Counted from the stretch's first letter, positions 11,105 through 22,156 are shown. The stretch: 64,000 nucleotides of DNA from Nemertoderma westbladi (GCA_032718475.1 JAUCBJ010007200.1:124001-188000); one strand, 5' to 3'. Numbers and translations: made by a program. The notes: a model not told the origin generated them from the letters alone.

Positions 11105-12295
11105 TGGTGTTATGATCCGCCTATAAAATTGGAGCTGCAACATCCTGACTTATCTGTGCAACCGATTTTATGGTCAAATCCTGTCCAAGTCACCCCTGAT
11201 GACGGTATGCAATTGGAAGACGAACCAATTTGCTTGGAGTCTGAGGAGATTCAACCCACAGCGCCCAGGAGCAGCGACAATGATTATGTGCTGGAATGGT
11301 ATCAAGGTCCACAATGTCTCACAGCATACGATTATCGGCATGCCAATTATGTTTCTAGGAAACGTTGCCGATTATGTGCATCACGAGATCACTTTACCCC
11401 GGTGGACTCCAGCGTACCCTGCTCCTACTTTAAAGATCAACCTGCTATGGAGATTTATTGTGCGTATTGTAGACTTAATAATCTCCACATCTTCGCAGTC
11501 TGTCCTCAATTTATGACTCAATGTCATCATTGTCAGTTTAAAGGACACGCAAGTTTCTATTGCCCTTTCATCCGAGATCTAGAAAGCGTAGACGAAATGG
11601 TTGCCCTGCATTACATCAGAGCTTGGGAAGCTAACGCGGATCTCCATTGCGAATCATGTCATCGATACTATCCCGGATGTGCTTATGAAGGAGTCTATGC
11701 GTTTCACCCTTATCTCTTTGCTTCCGTCGAGCAAAAATCTCGCACTCCTAGCTACGAGCTGATGAAGCGTGTTGGCGAGAATATTTCAACTAAATTTGTT
11801 CGCAAGTATCTTAGGAATATTAATCCTAATAACCTGAATTCCTATAACTTGATCAACTTCATCTGTCAAGATCCGGAATACGGTGACTTGTTCATAAACT
11901 CGCATCCAGAGCTACAAGAAGTTCATAGACGACCATATGAATATAAAGCCAGAGAACGCGAGTTGGAGAGAACCATCAAACCGAGGAAATTTCTCACTAT
12001 ACACGGTCAACCTACCGCTATCGTGCAAACGACCCATCAGGGACCAGTTAGAGCTGCTGTCCTGAAACGCGCTCTAAAGGTTGTTCGACCTCGTTCCACT
12101 GAGGTTGATATCGATCAACCGGGTACCTCGACCGGCGGATACACCGACCGTAATCCGAAACCTTCCGATGCAATTGTATTGCACCCCTCACCCAGGAGTT
12201 ATAGCCCTCCTAGTAAAGTGGCTCACCCCAAAGAGAAAAGGACTCTTACTAGCCTCAAAAAACTTCGTAAACGCCGTTCACGAAAGAAGGACTAA
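11105..12295 (+). CDS. BEL1a ORF3, zinc-knuckle and basic carboxy-terminal part (5' end removed by the transposon)
   Basis: An open stretch of about 390 codons with no proper ATG; it reads out of the transposon, so the original start is the ORF3 ATG at 4688. Counting from the TTG at 11129, three Cys-His knuckles follow: C80, C83, H88, C98; C111, C114, H120, C125; and a canonical CCHC box C132, C135, H140, C145 (CHHCQFKGHASFYC). A middle region without known motifs is followed by a Pro/Ser-rich linker and a strongly basic tail (KKLRKRRSRKKD). The layout suggests an RNA- or DNA-binding accessory protein. The related BEL1b frame ends almost identically. It is separate from gag, which in BEL1b has its own three knuckles at 51.2-51.4 kb. 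Confidence 0.75.
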   Translation, partial: WCYDPPIKLELQHPDLSVQPILWSNPVQVTPDDGMQLEDEPICLESEEIQPTAPRSSDNDYVLEWYQGPQCLTAYDYRHANYVSRKRCRLCASRDHFTPVDSSVPCSYFKDQPAMEIYCAYCRLNNLHIFAVCPQFMTQCHHCQFKGHASFYCPFIRDLESVDEMVALHYIRAWEANADLHCESCHRYYPGCAYEGVYAFHPYLFASVEQKSRTPSYELMKRVGENISTKFVRKYLRNINPNNLNSYNLINFICQDPEYGDLFINSHPELQEVHRRPYEYKARERELERTIKPRKFLTIHGQPTAIVQTTHQGPVRAAVLKRALKVVRPRSTEVDIDQPGTSTGGYTDRNPKPSDAIVLHPSPRSYSPPSKVAHPKEKRTLTSLKKLRKRRSRKKD

Positions 12296-12365
12296 TAGTT
12301 TGGTGTATTTTTGTATTTTAGAAACTGTGATTTTTTATATTTTACAGACTTAAATCCCATTTTCT

Positions 12366-12373
12366 GGGAGCGG
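12366..12373 (+). promoter_or_regulatory. polypurine tract before BEL1a 3' LTR
   Basis: GGGAGCGG directly precedes TGTAAAAGC, the inferred LTR start. The same GGGAGCGG|TGTAAAAGC junction occurs at 43343-43335 in BEL1b. A purine run next to the 3' LTR is the expected plus-strand primer. Confidence 0.7.
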
Positions 12374-13780
12374 TGTAAAAGCTTTTGCGGACATAACAAG
12401 TCATTTTTACGCAATGAGCAGAATACTCTAAAATAGCCCTAAAATTATTCAACTACGCCTCAGAAAGGAATTAGAACCAAGATGACGAAATCTGTCAGCT
12501 GATTCTTTGTGTACGTGGAAGTTCTTTGTTCTGTCTTATTCAGCCAATCAGAGCAATTTTCACTTTACGGCTAACAGAAACCTATCTAAGAAACTCGCAA
12601 TGCATTATGGTCTTTATTATTATTTCTGAGAATTAGAACCAACTCAGAATTCTGTGCTTCTGTACGGAAGTTTCAGACTTTGGCCCGGAAACATCTGATG
12701 GCCTCGGTTATAAGAACGTAAATCTATTAACCTGGACCACTGTATAAGTAACACATACTGACTGTTCACCGCACTATTTTACTTTTGTTTTATAGTATTA
12801 ATTGTTGTTATATTAATGGATGTTGATGTTATATTTGGAGAATACCGATAAATAATCATAATTATTGATTAATTGATTACTGAGGTAAGAGGAATAGAGT
12901 CTACCGGTAGCAACTGCGACTTGAATTATAGTGGTTTTGTGTGAATTAAATGCTAGTTCATAATCCCTACGTGTCTCAGTTGCAATCCTCCTTATATATG
13001 ATCAAATTCAGTGACGGTCGGCAATTTAGTGTGAAGTAGTGTAAAGTCGTGTGAAGTAGTGTGAAGGTTAATAAAGCATCTCCCAAAGAATGCGCTATTT
13101 ACGAATCTCTGTGGCCATCTAGTTGTGATTAGTATAAGTCATAACTCTGTTTTTATACTTAAAGCGCCACGTCCTAAAGGAACTGTTAATATTTCCCCGA
13201 AAGTAAATATAGTTGTCAGAGATTATATAGTAGCGATCAATCGAATAATACAGTAGGTCTACACTGCAAAACTTCCCAAGGAATCCGAATCCAGTCTCCC
13301 ACACCGTCGGTCATACGCCGCGCACGGCCAGGCTTCGGCAGATGTAACTTCAGTACACCAGGTAAGGGCTAAAGTCGATTTATTAGCAAGTCGTAGGACT
13401 TGATTACTGTACGAATTGTTGACTGACTGGCTGGCTGACTGACTGACTGGCTGGCTGACTGACTGACTGACTGACTGATCTACAGCCAAAACTACTCTAA
13501 CGATTTTGATGAAATTTTCACAGCGGCTAGATACCGCGATTCTAAGGTCCCTGGTATGTTCCGCTATTTCGTCCATGAGCCGTGGGCTCGAAAAATAGAC
13601 ATAAACGAAAAAACGCCATAGGCGCAATGGTAAAATAACACCAATGACAGCTTGTTGATGGAATTTACATTTGATTGATGACTTCCGACTTGCTTAACGG
13701 CGTCTTGACGCCGTCTCTAGTAAACAAGAAGACAACTAAAATTGGCAGGTTAAACTGCTAAAGGTCTAAAAGCGCGAACA
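12374..13780 (+). mobile_element. 3' LTR of BEL1a, interrupted by a secondary insertion
   Basis: Starts TGTAAAAGCTTTTG and ends AAAAGCGCGAACA, giving TG...CA ends. It aligns along its length with the BEL1b 3' LTR (43335-42220) and, in its second half, with the BEL1b 5' LTR (61079-60405). Shared blocks include the stretch around GCGCCACGTCCTAAAGGAAC. The two BEL1 copies differ widely by eye, so the family is old. Confidence 0.85.
13391..13733. repeat. insertion within the BEL1a LTR with a (CTGA)n array
   Basis: This part is absent from both BEL1b LTRs. It has a CTGACTGG/CTGA microsatellite (13426-13480), then CAGCCAAAACTACTCTAACG..GAAATTTTCACAG and a small palindrome ACGGCGTCTTGACGCCGT near 13697. 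The combination looks like a short non-autonomous mobile repeat. The family is not identified. Confidence 0.6.
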
Positions 13781-13855
13781 GGATCGGAGGAAAGATTGGG
13801 GCAAAAGTTAGGAAGACCTACAGAAGGGCAGTAGGAAATGTTACCTATTGGAGGA
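13781..13855 (+). pseudogene. relic of a BEL2-type integrase C-terminus
   Basis: In one frame this reads GGKIGAKVRKTYRRAVGNV, which matches the BEL2 pol end on the minus strand near 17960-17900 (GGKIGAKDRKTYRRAVGK). It begins exactly where the BEL1a LTR ends, so BEL1a probably inserted into an older BEL2-family copy. 13856-14160 beyond it is AT-rich with nothing recognisable. Confidence 0.7.
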
Positions 13856-14169
13856 TATATTAATTTTATAATAAAATTGGAAATAATCAATATCCAAAAA
13901 ATTTTGACCAATACTTTTTCAACCATATTTCCTAATTATGAATACGAAATAACTAGTTATATAACTAATGTTTGTACGAAGAGTAGTGTTTTTAGCAATA
14001 GTAATAATTGTATGCTACTAATTACCACTAAATGATTATAACTATATTACAAAAAAAATTTTTTTAAAACAACCTTCAGTTATCGATTGAACCTTATACC
14101 AAAAATTATTCATTTTGGAAAAAGCCTTGCCCTGTTACTATTGGTTGCCATTGACTGTGTCATAGCGCT

Positions 14170-14257
14170 ACCCCCCCCCCCCCCCCCGTTTAATAGACCA
14201 TAAAAAAAATTTAGACATATTTTGGACCAAAATGGTGTACCCCCCCCCCCCCCCCCA
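14170..14257. repeat. two poly-C tracts of about 16-19 bases
   Basis: Uninterrupted C runs at about 14170-14187 and 14240-14257 flank a short AT stretch. Similar runs occur at 15310, 15416, 24300 and 25220. Confidence 0.95.
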
Positions 14258-14261
14258 TAAC

Positions 14262-14440
14262 AGCAGAACTAAGAAAATTAGAATTCCAAGAACTAATACT
14301 AAGTATGGCAACCATTCATTTCTCATTAGAACTGCAAGTTTATGGAATAAATTACCGAACAATATCCGTACCGCTGTTCTTGATAACTCACTCATTACCA
14401 AAATACAGGAGCACTACCTAACGAAATATGAACGATGAGC
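14262..14440 (+). pseudogene. LINE reverse transcriptase C-terminal relic
   Basis: The frame reads IRTASLWNKLPNNIRTAVLD and ends LTKYER with a stop at 14436-14438. The 'R.A.LWN.LP..IR' pattern is the usual carboxy end of CR1/jockey-like LINE proteins. BEL2 is inserted just after it: the target duplication TGAAT at 14451-14455 is followed by the LTR. Confidence 0.7.
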
Positions 14441-14455
14441 GAGAGATGTGTGAAT

Positions 14456-15003
14456 TGTGACGGGATCCAAGAGGGATCCCGGTTTATCCGTTGTTAGTTC
14501 ACGTGTCCCCGCCGTGTATAAAGAGTAAATGAGTTTATGCTGTTCGTCGTATATAATATTTGGGTATACATATATAGATATAGGTATAGATATGAGATAA
14601 TACGGTTGTTGTATACGGAAGGCGGGATACGGTAACTAAAGTCCCGGTCCTTCCCTAGCTAAACTATGTAACCTAAACTAGCACCAGTATTGCACTGAGA
14701 TAACTGAATTGATATGATTACTGCCAAGTGGCTATATTGCACGGTTGGCCTTGTTACTCTACCTAATCGATGCCTTCCCCCCCTCTGATTGGTTGATACC
14801 CATGTTGGCGCCCTTTGGAGTGTTCCCGTTCACTCCACCTGTTCTCTCTGGGTTAGGGGTTTGGCCCCTGACCCTCATTGTGTGCTTCCTTCCCATTCCT
14901 ATTGGGATGGCACGAGTTGGTTAATTACCCAATCTCGTGGCTCCCAATATTGCTTATCGGCTTATAACTTTATGGGGTGTTAGCGGGATTGAATAAGCTA
15001 ACA
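14456..15003 (-). mobile_element. BEL2 3' LTR
   Basis: 548 bp. Plus-strand ends are TGTGACGGGATCC and AAGCTAACA. On the element strand it starts TGTTAGCTT just after the purine run GGGGGAG (15004-15010), a suitable polypurine tract. It is nearly identical to 26873-27422. Confidence 0.95.
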
Positions 15004-15660
15004 CTCCCCCCATGCTATCTTCCCGGTAAGAAGATAGCATCAACCAAAAAGTGCGCTACAATCCCGCTGGATCCCGATCTAGTATCGGGTGTGGGGTGGA
15101 ATTCTTTTCTCTCGGAGCCGGCTTTCCAGGCCGCTCCCTATGGGTATGATAACGCTACCCTGTGTGCCTGGCGTCTCATGTCGGGCCGATCGCGCTCACC
15201 TCTCACGCAACTTTTGTTTCCCCAACACTTCCGCCCTATCTCTTCTTCACTCTCACCCTAACTCTCTCATATACTCGGACCTCCTCGTCCCTCACTCAGC
15301 CTCTTATTCTCCCCCCCCCCCCACACTAGAATTGCGTCCGCACTCTCTCCGCACTCCGCACTATTACTCCGTTCCTCAACCCTACTTCGACTGCCTCATC
15401 CCTTCTGACGAATCTCCCCCCCCCCCTCTTGTGCTGTCGCACTCAAGAAGTGTGAAATTGCCTGGTGTCTCGTCCATAGTGCCATAGTCAGTTTACCCCC
15501 AGTCCCAGTAGCTAATTGAGAAAGGTTGTATGACTATAGTACTTACTCCGAACGTATATATTTTTAGATTACTGATTGCTACGTACGTACATACAAATTG
15601 TACTTATATGATTATTCACATTAATTAAATTTGTACATGGTTCGCACGTCTCACGTGGCG
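15004..15660 (-). other. BEL2 3' untranslated region, pyrimidine-rich on the plus strand
   Basis: Next to the 3' LTR. It contains two poly-C runs (about 15310-15322 and 15416-15426) and an 8-bp inverted pair (CTATCTTC..GAAGATAG near 15017-15040). The Pro/Ser-rich frames on the plus strand are composition artefacts. Nothing coding is supported. Confidence 0.6.
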
Positions 15661-15686
15661 CCTTCCAGGCGCACTACATCAAAGCC

Positions 15687-16748
15687 TCAGTCCATCCCTC
15701 CTTGGCGTCCGTGGTGTCCCCGAAAGTTGCACTTCGGACACCGGTTCTGCAACCGTGGACACGCTCCCATCCTGTGGCTCGTGTCGTGGCAGTAGAGACA
15801 GCTGGTCCCTTTCTGGAACCGGTACAAGCAGCTCCTTTCCCGGTGGGTCTGTCTCCCACAGTAGCCGCAACCGAGTACCAATGTCTCCAATGTACCAATG
15901 TCTCCCGCCCCACGTCGTCTTTCATCTCAAGCGATCTCCACGGTCTGTGGATTCGCTGATAGGCGAACTTCTAGACGTTAGCGTCCCTGTCTACGTCGAT
16001 CTCCTCGCCCCTCCTGGGCATCGTCTCTCCGAATACTACCCGTGGTGTCGTCCCCGGTTGCTTGCCCAACCTGATAGTGCTCCCCGCGAAATCCATCGCC
16101 GGCTCCTCGTGCACCCAGGCCCGTTTGCCGGGTTTGTCCCAGAAGGCTCTCGCCCCACTGGCCGTCACCACCCTCCCGCCAACCCAGTCCGTGTCCGAGT
16201 GGCCTATCCTCTCAATGGGCGGCATCCCTCCGAACTCGCCGTCGTCCCCGTCCTCCTCTCGCAGTGGTCCCAACCCCGGTATCCCGGTGGACCCACTATG
16301 TCCCTTCCCGCCTTGGCTCTCGCCCGTAGCTCTCCATCCCTCTAGCTCCCTTAACTTCCTTTGCGGTTGTTCGCCCTTGGCACCCGCTGGTATGGGCATC
16401 GCTTGCAATCCCGACGTCGGCTGTTTCGGTGATCCCACCGTCCACCCCAGTTCTTTCCCTAGAGACTCCCCCGAACTCCCTGACGAAGCCCAACGAAGTT
16501 CGTCTAAGGCTGCTTATTCCTCGAAGCCGTAGCTCTGCGCCCTAGCTTCCTCCTCCCTCTCCTCTGCTTCTCTCCTCTCTTACAAGTTTGCCTGCCATCT
16601 CGAACTCTGCCCGATCGCTCACCCGTAGGTGGTGCCTTGCCAAGGCACAAACGTGATGAGTGATGGGTTTAGGTGGTTTAAGTTCAGTTCGATGGCCTAT
16701 CTCTTTCTGAATTTCTGAGTTATTGCCTATTCTTAATACTGTTACCAT
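15687..16748 (-). pseudogene. BEL2 ORF3 with triple zinc knuckle (frameshifted)
   Basis: Located between pol and the 3' LTR. A frame from ATG 16748 has a TAG at 16542 and continues; an overlapping frame 16438-15971 encodes a hydrophilic protein (AFWDKPGKRAWVHEEPAMDF). After a TAG and a shift, 15890-15687 carries three knuckles: C8, C11, H16, C21; C31, C34, H39, C44; C51, C54, H59. The last lacks its final Cys. The module C-x-Y-C-x4-H-x4-C-P-x5-C-x2-C-x-F-x-G-H matches BEL1 ORF3 (C-x-Y-C-x5-H-x4-C-P-x5-C-x2-C-x-F-x-G-H) almost exactly. A nucleic-acid-binding accessory role is inferred. The exact original start is unclear. Confidence 0.65.
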
Positions 16749-17024
16749 AATTTGTTCCCCTTCTTAGCCCTATTCTTATTCTAATTTTATTTTGATTTAA
16801 TTTCAATCCTACTACCTTACTGTTTCCTATTACTTGCTACTGCCTATGGATTATTCTATCTCCTAATCCACATTCTGGCCTACTCTGTGGGCCTGTGCAG
16901 TACAGCGGTATATGTCGCGCGGCCTACACGATCTATCCAACTGTACTCATATGCCCCCCTCTCGCTACTAACTGCTAACTAATATCTATATCTTATATCC
17001 CTTTTACCTCTTACTCTCTCTCTT

Positions 17025-17745
17025 CTAACTAACGGTACTACGTACCCTCTAACTCTAATTCTAACTAACTAACGGTACTACGTACCCCCTAACTCTCTAA
17101 CTAACTAATGGTACTTACGTACCCTCTAACTCTCTAACTAACTAATGGTACTACGTACCTTCTAACTCTTCTCTAACTAACGGTACTACGTACCCTCTAA
17201 CTCTTCTCTAACTAATGGTACTACGTACCCTCTAACTCTTCTCTAACTAATGGTACTACGTACCCTCTAACTCTTCTCTAACTAATTAGCGGTACTACGT
17301 ACCCTCTAACTCTAACTAACTAGCGGTACTTATGTACCCTCTAACTCTAATTCTAACTAACTAACGGTACTACGTACCCCCTAACTCTCTAACTAACTAA
17401 TGGTACTTACGTACCCTCTAACTCTCTAACTAACTAATGGTACTACGTACCTTCTAACTCTTCTCTAACTAACGGTACTACGTACCCTCTAACTCTTCTC
17501 TAACTAACGGTACTACGTACCCTCTAACTCTTCTCTAACTAATGGTACTACGTACCCTCTAACTCTTCTCTAACTAATTAGCGGTACTACGTACCCTCTA
17601 ACTCTAACTAACTAGCGGTACTTACGTACCCTCTAACTCTAACTAACTAGCGGTACTACGTACCCTCTAACTCTAACTAACTAGCGGTACTTACGTACCC
17701 TCTAACTCTAACTAACTAACTAGGTACTACGTACCTCTTAACTAA
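17025..17745. repeat. minisatellite of 35-38 bp units with near-palindromic GGTACTACGTACC
   Basis: About 19-20 units of the form CTAACTAA(C/T)GGTACTACGTACCCTCTAACTCT, some with CTTACGTACC. Several units recur as a longer block (17040-17330 resembles 17345-17640), so higher-order duplication is present. It lies in the BEL2 spacer between pol and ORF3, the position that holds direct repeats in BEL1. Confidence 0.95.
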
Positions 17746-17891
17746 CTTCTGCCTACTAACTGCGTACCTACTATGTACTTATTTATTATATTTTATTTTC
17801 TATTTTCTATTTTTGTGTGGGAAGGGCGTCTCGCCCTCAATCCCACCCCCTCAGTCCAAATCTTGGACGACTAAACTCTTCCCTTACTCCA

Positions 17892-20800
17892 CTAACGTGC
17901 TCCTTCTAGCAGACAGCATTTCCCTACAGCTCTCCTGTAGGTTTTTCTGTCCTTCGCACCTATCTTACCACCTTTTCGCACTTCTACCGATCGGACTCTT
18001 CCGTCCTCGTCGGAATAAGTGCCTACAACTCTCGCCAACCGCCACTGGTTGTTATAGATAGATAGATAGATTTATTTATACATTATGTAAAAACAATAAC
18101 AAATACACCAAACAATGTACCGGTATAAAGGTATTGTCCAACATAACATATAGGATTACCCCTAAAGCTTTGCAGCTTATTTCCAAGGGGGTCCTTTGTT
18201 GATGATAGTATCATCCGTAACGATTACGAGATCTCCTTCTCTTAACTCCCTATTTGGCTTCCTCCACTTACTCCTTTTATGGAGTGTGGGTAGGTATTCC
18301 TCGACCCACCTCCTCCAATACTCTGCGCTTATTGCTTTAGCGACTTTCCAACTTTGGCGGGAGCGTATGTCATCTGGGTCTACACCCCGCATATCGATGG
18401 TCGCTGGCCTTTCCATCAGGAAATGGCTAGGCGTCAGCACGTCTAATGACTCAGGGTCATCATTCTCCGGGTATAGCGGTCTGCTATTAATGATCCCCTC
18501 GCACTTCGCAAATACTGTCCGTAAGACGTCTTCAGTGACCATGTGGGTGTTCATCAGCTTCGTCATTAGACGCTTTGAACTGCCCACCAGTCTCTCGACG
18601 CATCCTAGTGTATGTGGTGCATACGGCGTCCTTCTCTCCCACTTTACTTGTCGTCGTCTCATGGCCGCCCTGACTTCTTCTCCCTCCAAGATGTCCAAGG
18701 CCTCTGCCATCTCACTCTCTGCGCCCACAAAGTTGGTGCCATTGTCACTGTATATCACTGCGATCGTCCCACCTTTGCGGTCTCTAAACCTTTCTAAGGC
18801 ATTAATGCATGCTGATGCGGTTGCATCTTGGGCGAGTTCTATCCCCACCGCCCGTGTGTTGTTGCATACGAAGATAATGCCGTAGCGTTTCTCCGTGTGT
18901 CGCATCACTTTGATCTTTGTCCCGAACATGTCCACACATGCCCGAACATGTCCACACCGCAATGCGTAAATGGCGGGTCGTGCTGTCTTACCCTACTCGC
19001 CGGTAGTGGCGCCATCTCCTGTACGGCTCGCTCCTTCTTCGCTCGTCGGCAGGTCTGGCACTGCCCCACTACCGCTTTTACCTTCTTCCTCAGCTGTTTG
19101 ACCCAATAGGTCCTCCTTATCTCTGTGAGGGTTCGGTTGGTGCCCCCATGTAATATCGATTTATGGGAGTCCCAGATAATCTGGTGGACTATTGGCGATC
19201 CTGTGGGAATGATGATGGGTTTCGGTGGTACGACTATGCTGTTGTTGTATCCCACCCTAGAATTCATTACTAGAATCCCGTCGTCATTGAGTTGTGGCAA
19301 CAGCGTAATCAACTCGCTGTCCCGTCGGAGGTGCTGTTGGTTACCGACGCGTTCCACCTCGTCGCCATAGTTCTTCCGTTGTTCATAGCGGATCACTGCC
19401 TTGGCCGCTCCTTCCAGATCTATGGTTGTTCTGATCTTCTTGTCCTTGCCAACTCCCGCAAGGAAATTCCCGAAGGCTCTCCAATACGCCACTAGTTTCT
19501 TGGTCTTATACCAAGTAGAACTGTAGCTGAGGAGTTTATCCGTCGGGTCATCGCACATTTCCCCTCTTGGTTGCACGTCCCTAATTTCCCTCACCATTTG
19601 GGAGTATATCTCTTCTCCCTCTGAATCTCCCTCTTCTCCCTCTGACACTACTTCTGAGCCCGGATCCACCTTTCTCATCGGCGGCCAGGCCTCCTTATCG
19701 CTCAGAAATTGTGGCCCATGTTGCCACAATACTTCCTTCTTCAAGAAAGTGTGGCGTGCCACGCCCCTCGACAACAAGTCCGCTGGGTTCTCGTCCGTTG
19801 GGCAGTAGTGCCACCTTTCCAGTTCTGTGGTCGCCCTTATTTCGTCCACTCTATTTGCGACGAATATCGGGTATCTCGTCCTTTCGTTATGTAGCCAACC
19901 AAGCACTACCATGGAGTCCGTCCAGTAGTGTGTCTCCACTATGTTGGGAATAGTATCCACTAGGTAGGCTGTGGCTCTAACTCCTAGTCTCGCAGCTGTC
20001 AATTCTAACTTGGGAACTGATGCTGAATCTGGCGGCGTTGACTTTGCTTTGCTAAAGGCTAGTCTGGGCTTTTGAGCCCCTTCTCGTTGTACTAAATAAA
20101 GTGCCGCTCCGTACGCCTCCAACGACGCATCGGAGATCATGTGTAGGTCCAGATTCGTCATGTTCCCATCCGGGAAATACACTCGTGGCATGTTGTACGT
20201 TCCCATCTTCTCCAAGTGTCCTGTCCACTTACTCCACTGTTTCTTGATTTCTTCTGGTACCTCTACGTCCCACTCATCTTTCAATTTGTATACTCTCTTG
20301 AGTATCTGTTTTCCTGTGACTAATAATGGGGATGCTAGGCCTAGGGGATCGTATATCCTTGCTATATACGATACATAGCCCCTCTTCGTGTGGATGTCTG
20401 CGCCCTCCTGGCTTAGCTGATACTTCAGTTCGTCTGTCTCTCTATCCCACACGATTCCCAATGCCTTCTGTTGAGATTCTGTTCTCTTAATCGCCATGTC
20501 CTGCCCTTTGGCTGTTGTGGGATTATCCATGGTCGATTCTGGCCTCTTGTCCTCTATCGCCTTGATAAATTCTTCCGAACTGGATTGGAATTTGGTCAGG
20601 TTAAAGCCGGATCCTTTTAGGATGTCGCGAACCTCGCGCCCTGTGTCCAGTATCTCCTTAACCGTATTTCCAGACTCCATTCCGTCGTCTACGTAGAAGC
20701 CGCGTCGAATCATATCGACGGCCCTACTGCTGTATCTATCTTCCTTCCCCTTCACTGTGTCTCTCACTGCCATAGTCGTCGTAAATGAAGACGACTTGGC

Positions 20801-22156
20801 CCCCATGTTTTGTACTACCATCTTATATGCTGGTATTATCGGCGGTTCTTCCTCGCCGTTATACCATAAGAAGCGTTGACTGTCGCTATCTTCTTCCGTT
20901 ACACGGACTTGGTTGAACATGCCTTCTATGTCACACGTGAAGGCGTGTTTCCCATTTCTAAATCTAAGTAACACCTCTATGCCCGAATTGTATATGTTTG
21001 GGCCTTCTAACAGGTAGTCGTTTAAGCATTTTCCGTCGGTCTTTGCCGATGCGTCGACTACCATCCGTAGTTTACCTTTCTTTGGATCTAAAGCCACGTG
21101 TAGTGGCAGGTAATATGTCCTGTCCGTGTTCGGCTCGTCGACCGGTAACTCCACGGCCCATCCTTTCTCGACGTACTTCTTAATCGTTCTGTGGATGTAC
21201 TCATTCTTCTCGGGGCTCCGTTTTAGTGTTTGTTTCAGCTTGCGGAGTCTCGTGAGTACCATCCCTCTATTGTCGGGCAGCGGTATCTTCGGTAGTTTCC
21301 ATACCATTCCTATAGTATACCGCCCCTCATTGCATGTCATCGATTCCTCCACGCTTTGTAAAGCCTGCTTGTCTTCTACCGAGGTCCCGACCCCGGTTTC
21401 TTTCAGTCCCTCGAAATCCTGTCTGAGCACTCTTTTGAGCTGCTCCTCTGCTCCCTCGTCACCCATTTCCTGCATTGTTCCCGCGAACATGCATCCTGAT
21501 GTCTCCGACATCCTAAATGGTATCTTGCTCTTGATTGGACCACTCAGCGTCCACCCGAATGGTGTTAATATGGCCACCGGGTCACTCTGCTTGTCTTCGC
21601 CGAAGACCGTTTGCATTCTTTCGTGGGCCGTTGGGCAGTCCATACCTACTATGATGGACACCTTCCTAACGTCCACGTCTGGGATTGAGAAGTCAATGTC
21701 GTCCAGGAATTTATACTGCTCGACCTCGATGTTGGTTGGTCGCCTGGCATTGATATTAATTGACTCTATCACTTGGATGGGGTTGATGGTTGCCCCGTAG
21801 TCGCATCCCGGTGCCACTGCTGCAATTGCGCACCGTCCTGTTCTCATCTCCAGGATCTCATCTTTGCTAGAGATGGTTGTTACCGCCATTCTGCTTGGCC
21901 TCGTTCTCAATCCTATCTCTTCGGCCACCCATTCCTCGACTAGTGTGAAGGCAGCTCCACTGTCAACCAGCATTAGTGTTGTTACTGATCGATTGCCTTC
22001 CCCAATCACTCGTACGGGTACTACTCCAAGTAACACCGTTCCTCTCTTCTTCGCCCCTACTGTGCTCGTTGCCATCGTTTGGCCTCTCCTCTGACCGAAC
22101 TTTACCGGCTTCTCTTTGCATTCCCTAGCCCTATGTCCACTCATCACACACCGTGA
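17892..22156 (-). pseudogene. BEL2 pol: protease, reverse transcriptase, RNase H, integrase
   Basis: Numbered from 22147, the protease motif VDSGAAFTLV is at 61-70, RT has CDIEGMF near 405 and the catalytic YVDD at 485-488, and RNase H shows SDASLEAYG near 672 and YWTDSMVVLGWL. Integrase has H-x4-H and C-x2-C (GQCQTCRR) near its zinc domain, then Asp (VDMFG), Asp (YSDNGTNFVG) and Glu (GCVERLVGSSKR). A 20-bp tandem duplication at 18921-18957 shifts the frame after the first integrase Asp. The frame resumes to 18196, where a LINE fragment is inserted, then runs 18048-17892 (WRLARVVGTYSDEDGRVRSV) to its stop at 17892. Catalytic residues are intact, so inactivation looks recent. Confidence 0.92.
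18054..18195 (-). mobile_element. 5'-truncated LINE 3' end inserted in BEL2 integrase
   Basis: 142 bp on the minus strand: it begins AGGACCCCCTTGGAAATAAG and ends in (TATC)n. The flanks both read TTGTT (18049-18053 and 18196-18200), a 5-bp target duplication; removing one copy restores the integrase frame. A second, longer copy of the same 3' end is at 30797-31100. The tail carries a small hairpin, AAGCT-GCAA-AGCTT. Confidence 0.88.

Noticed and set aside
14789-14983. Short frame in the BEL2 LTR, also present in the other LTR at 27187-27411
   Set aside because: It repeats only because the LTR repeats; no homology or start context supports a protein.
15089-16532. Several 130-220 residue plus-strand frames rich in Pro/Ser/Leu over BEL2
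   Set aside because: They are antisense shadows of purine-rich BEL2 coding and untranslated sequence.
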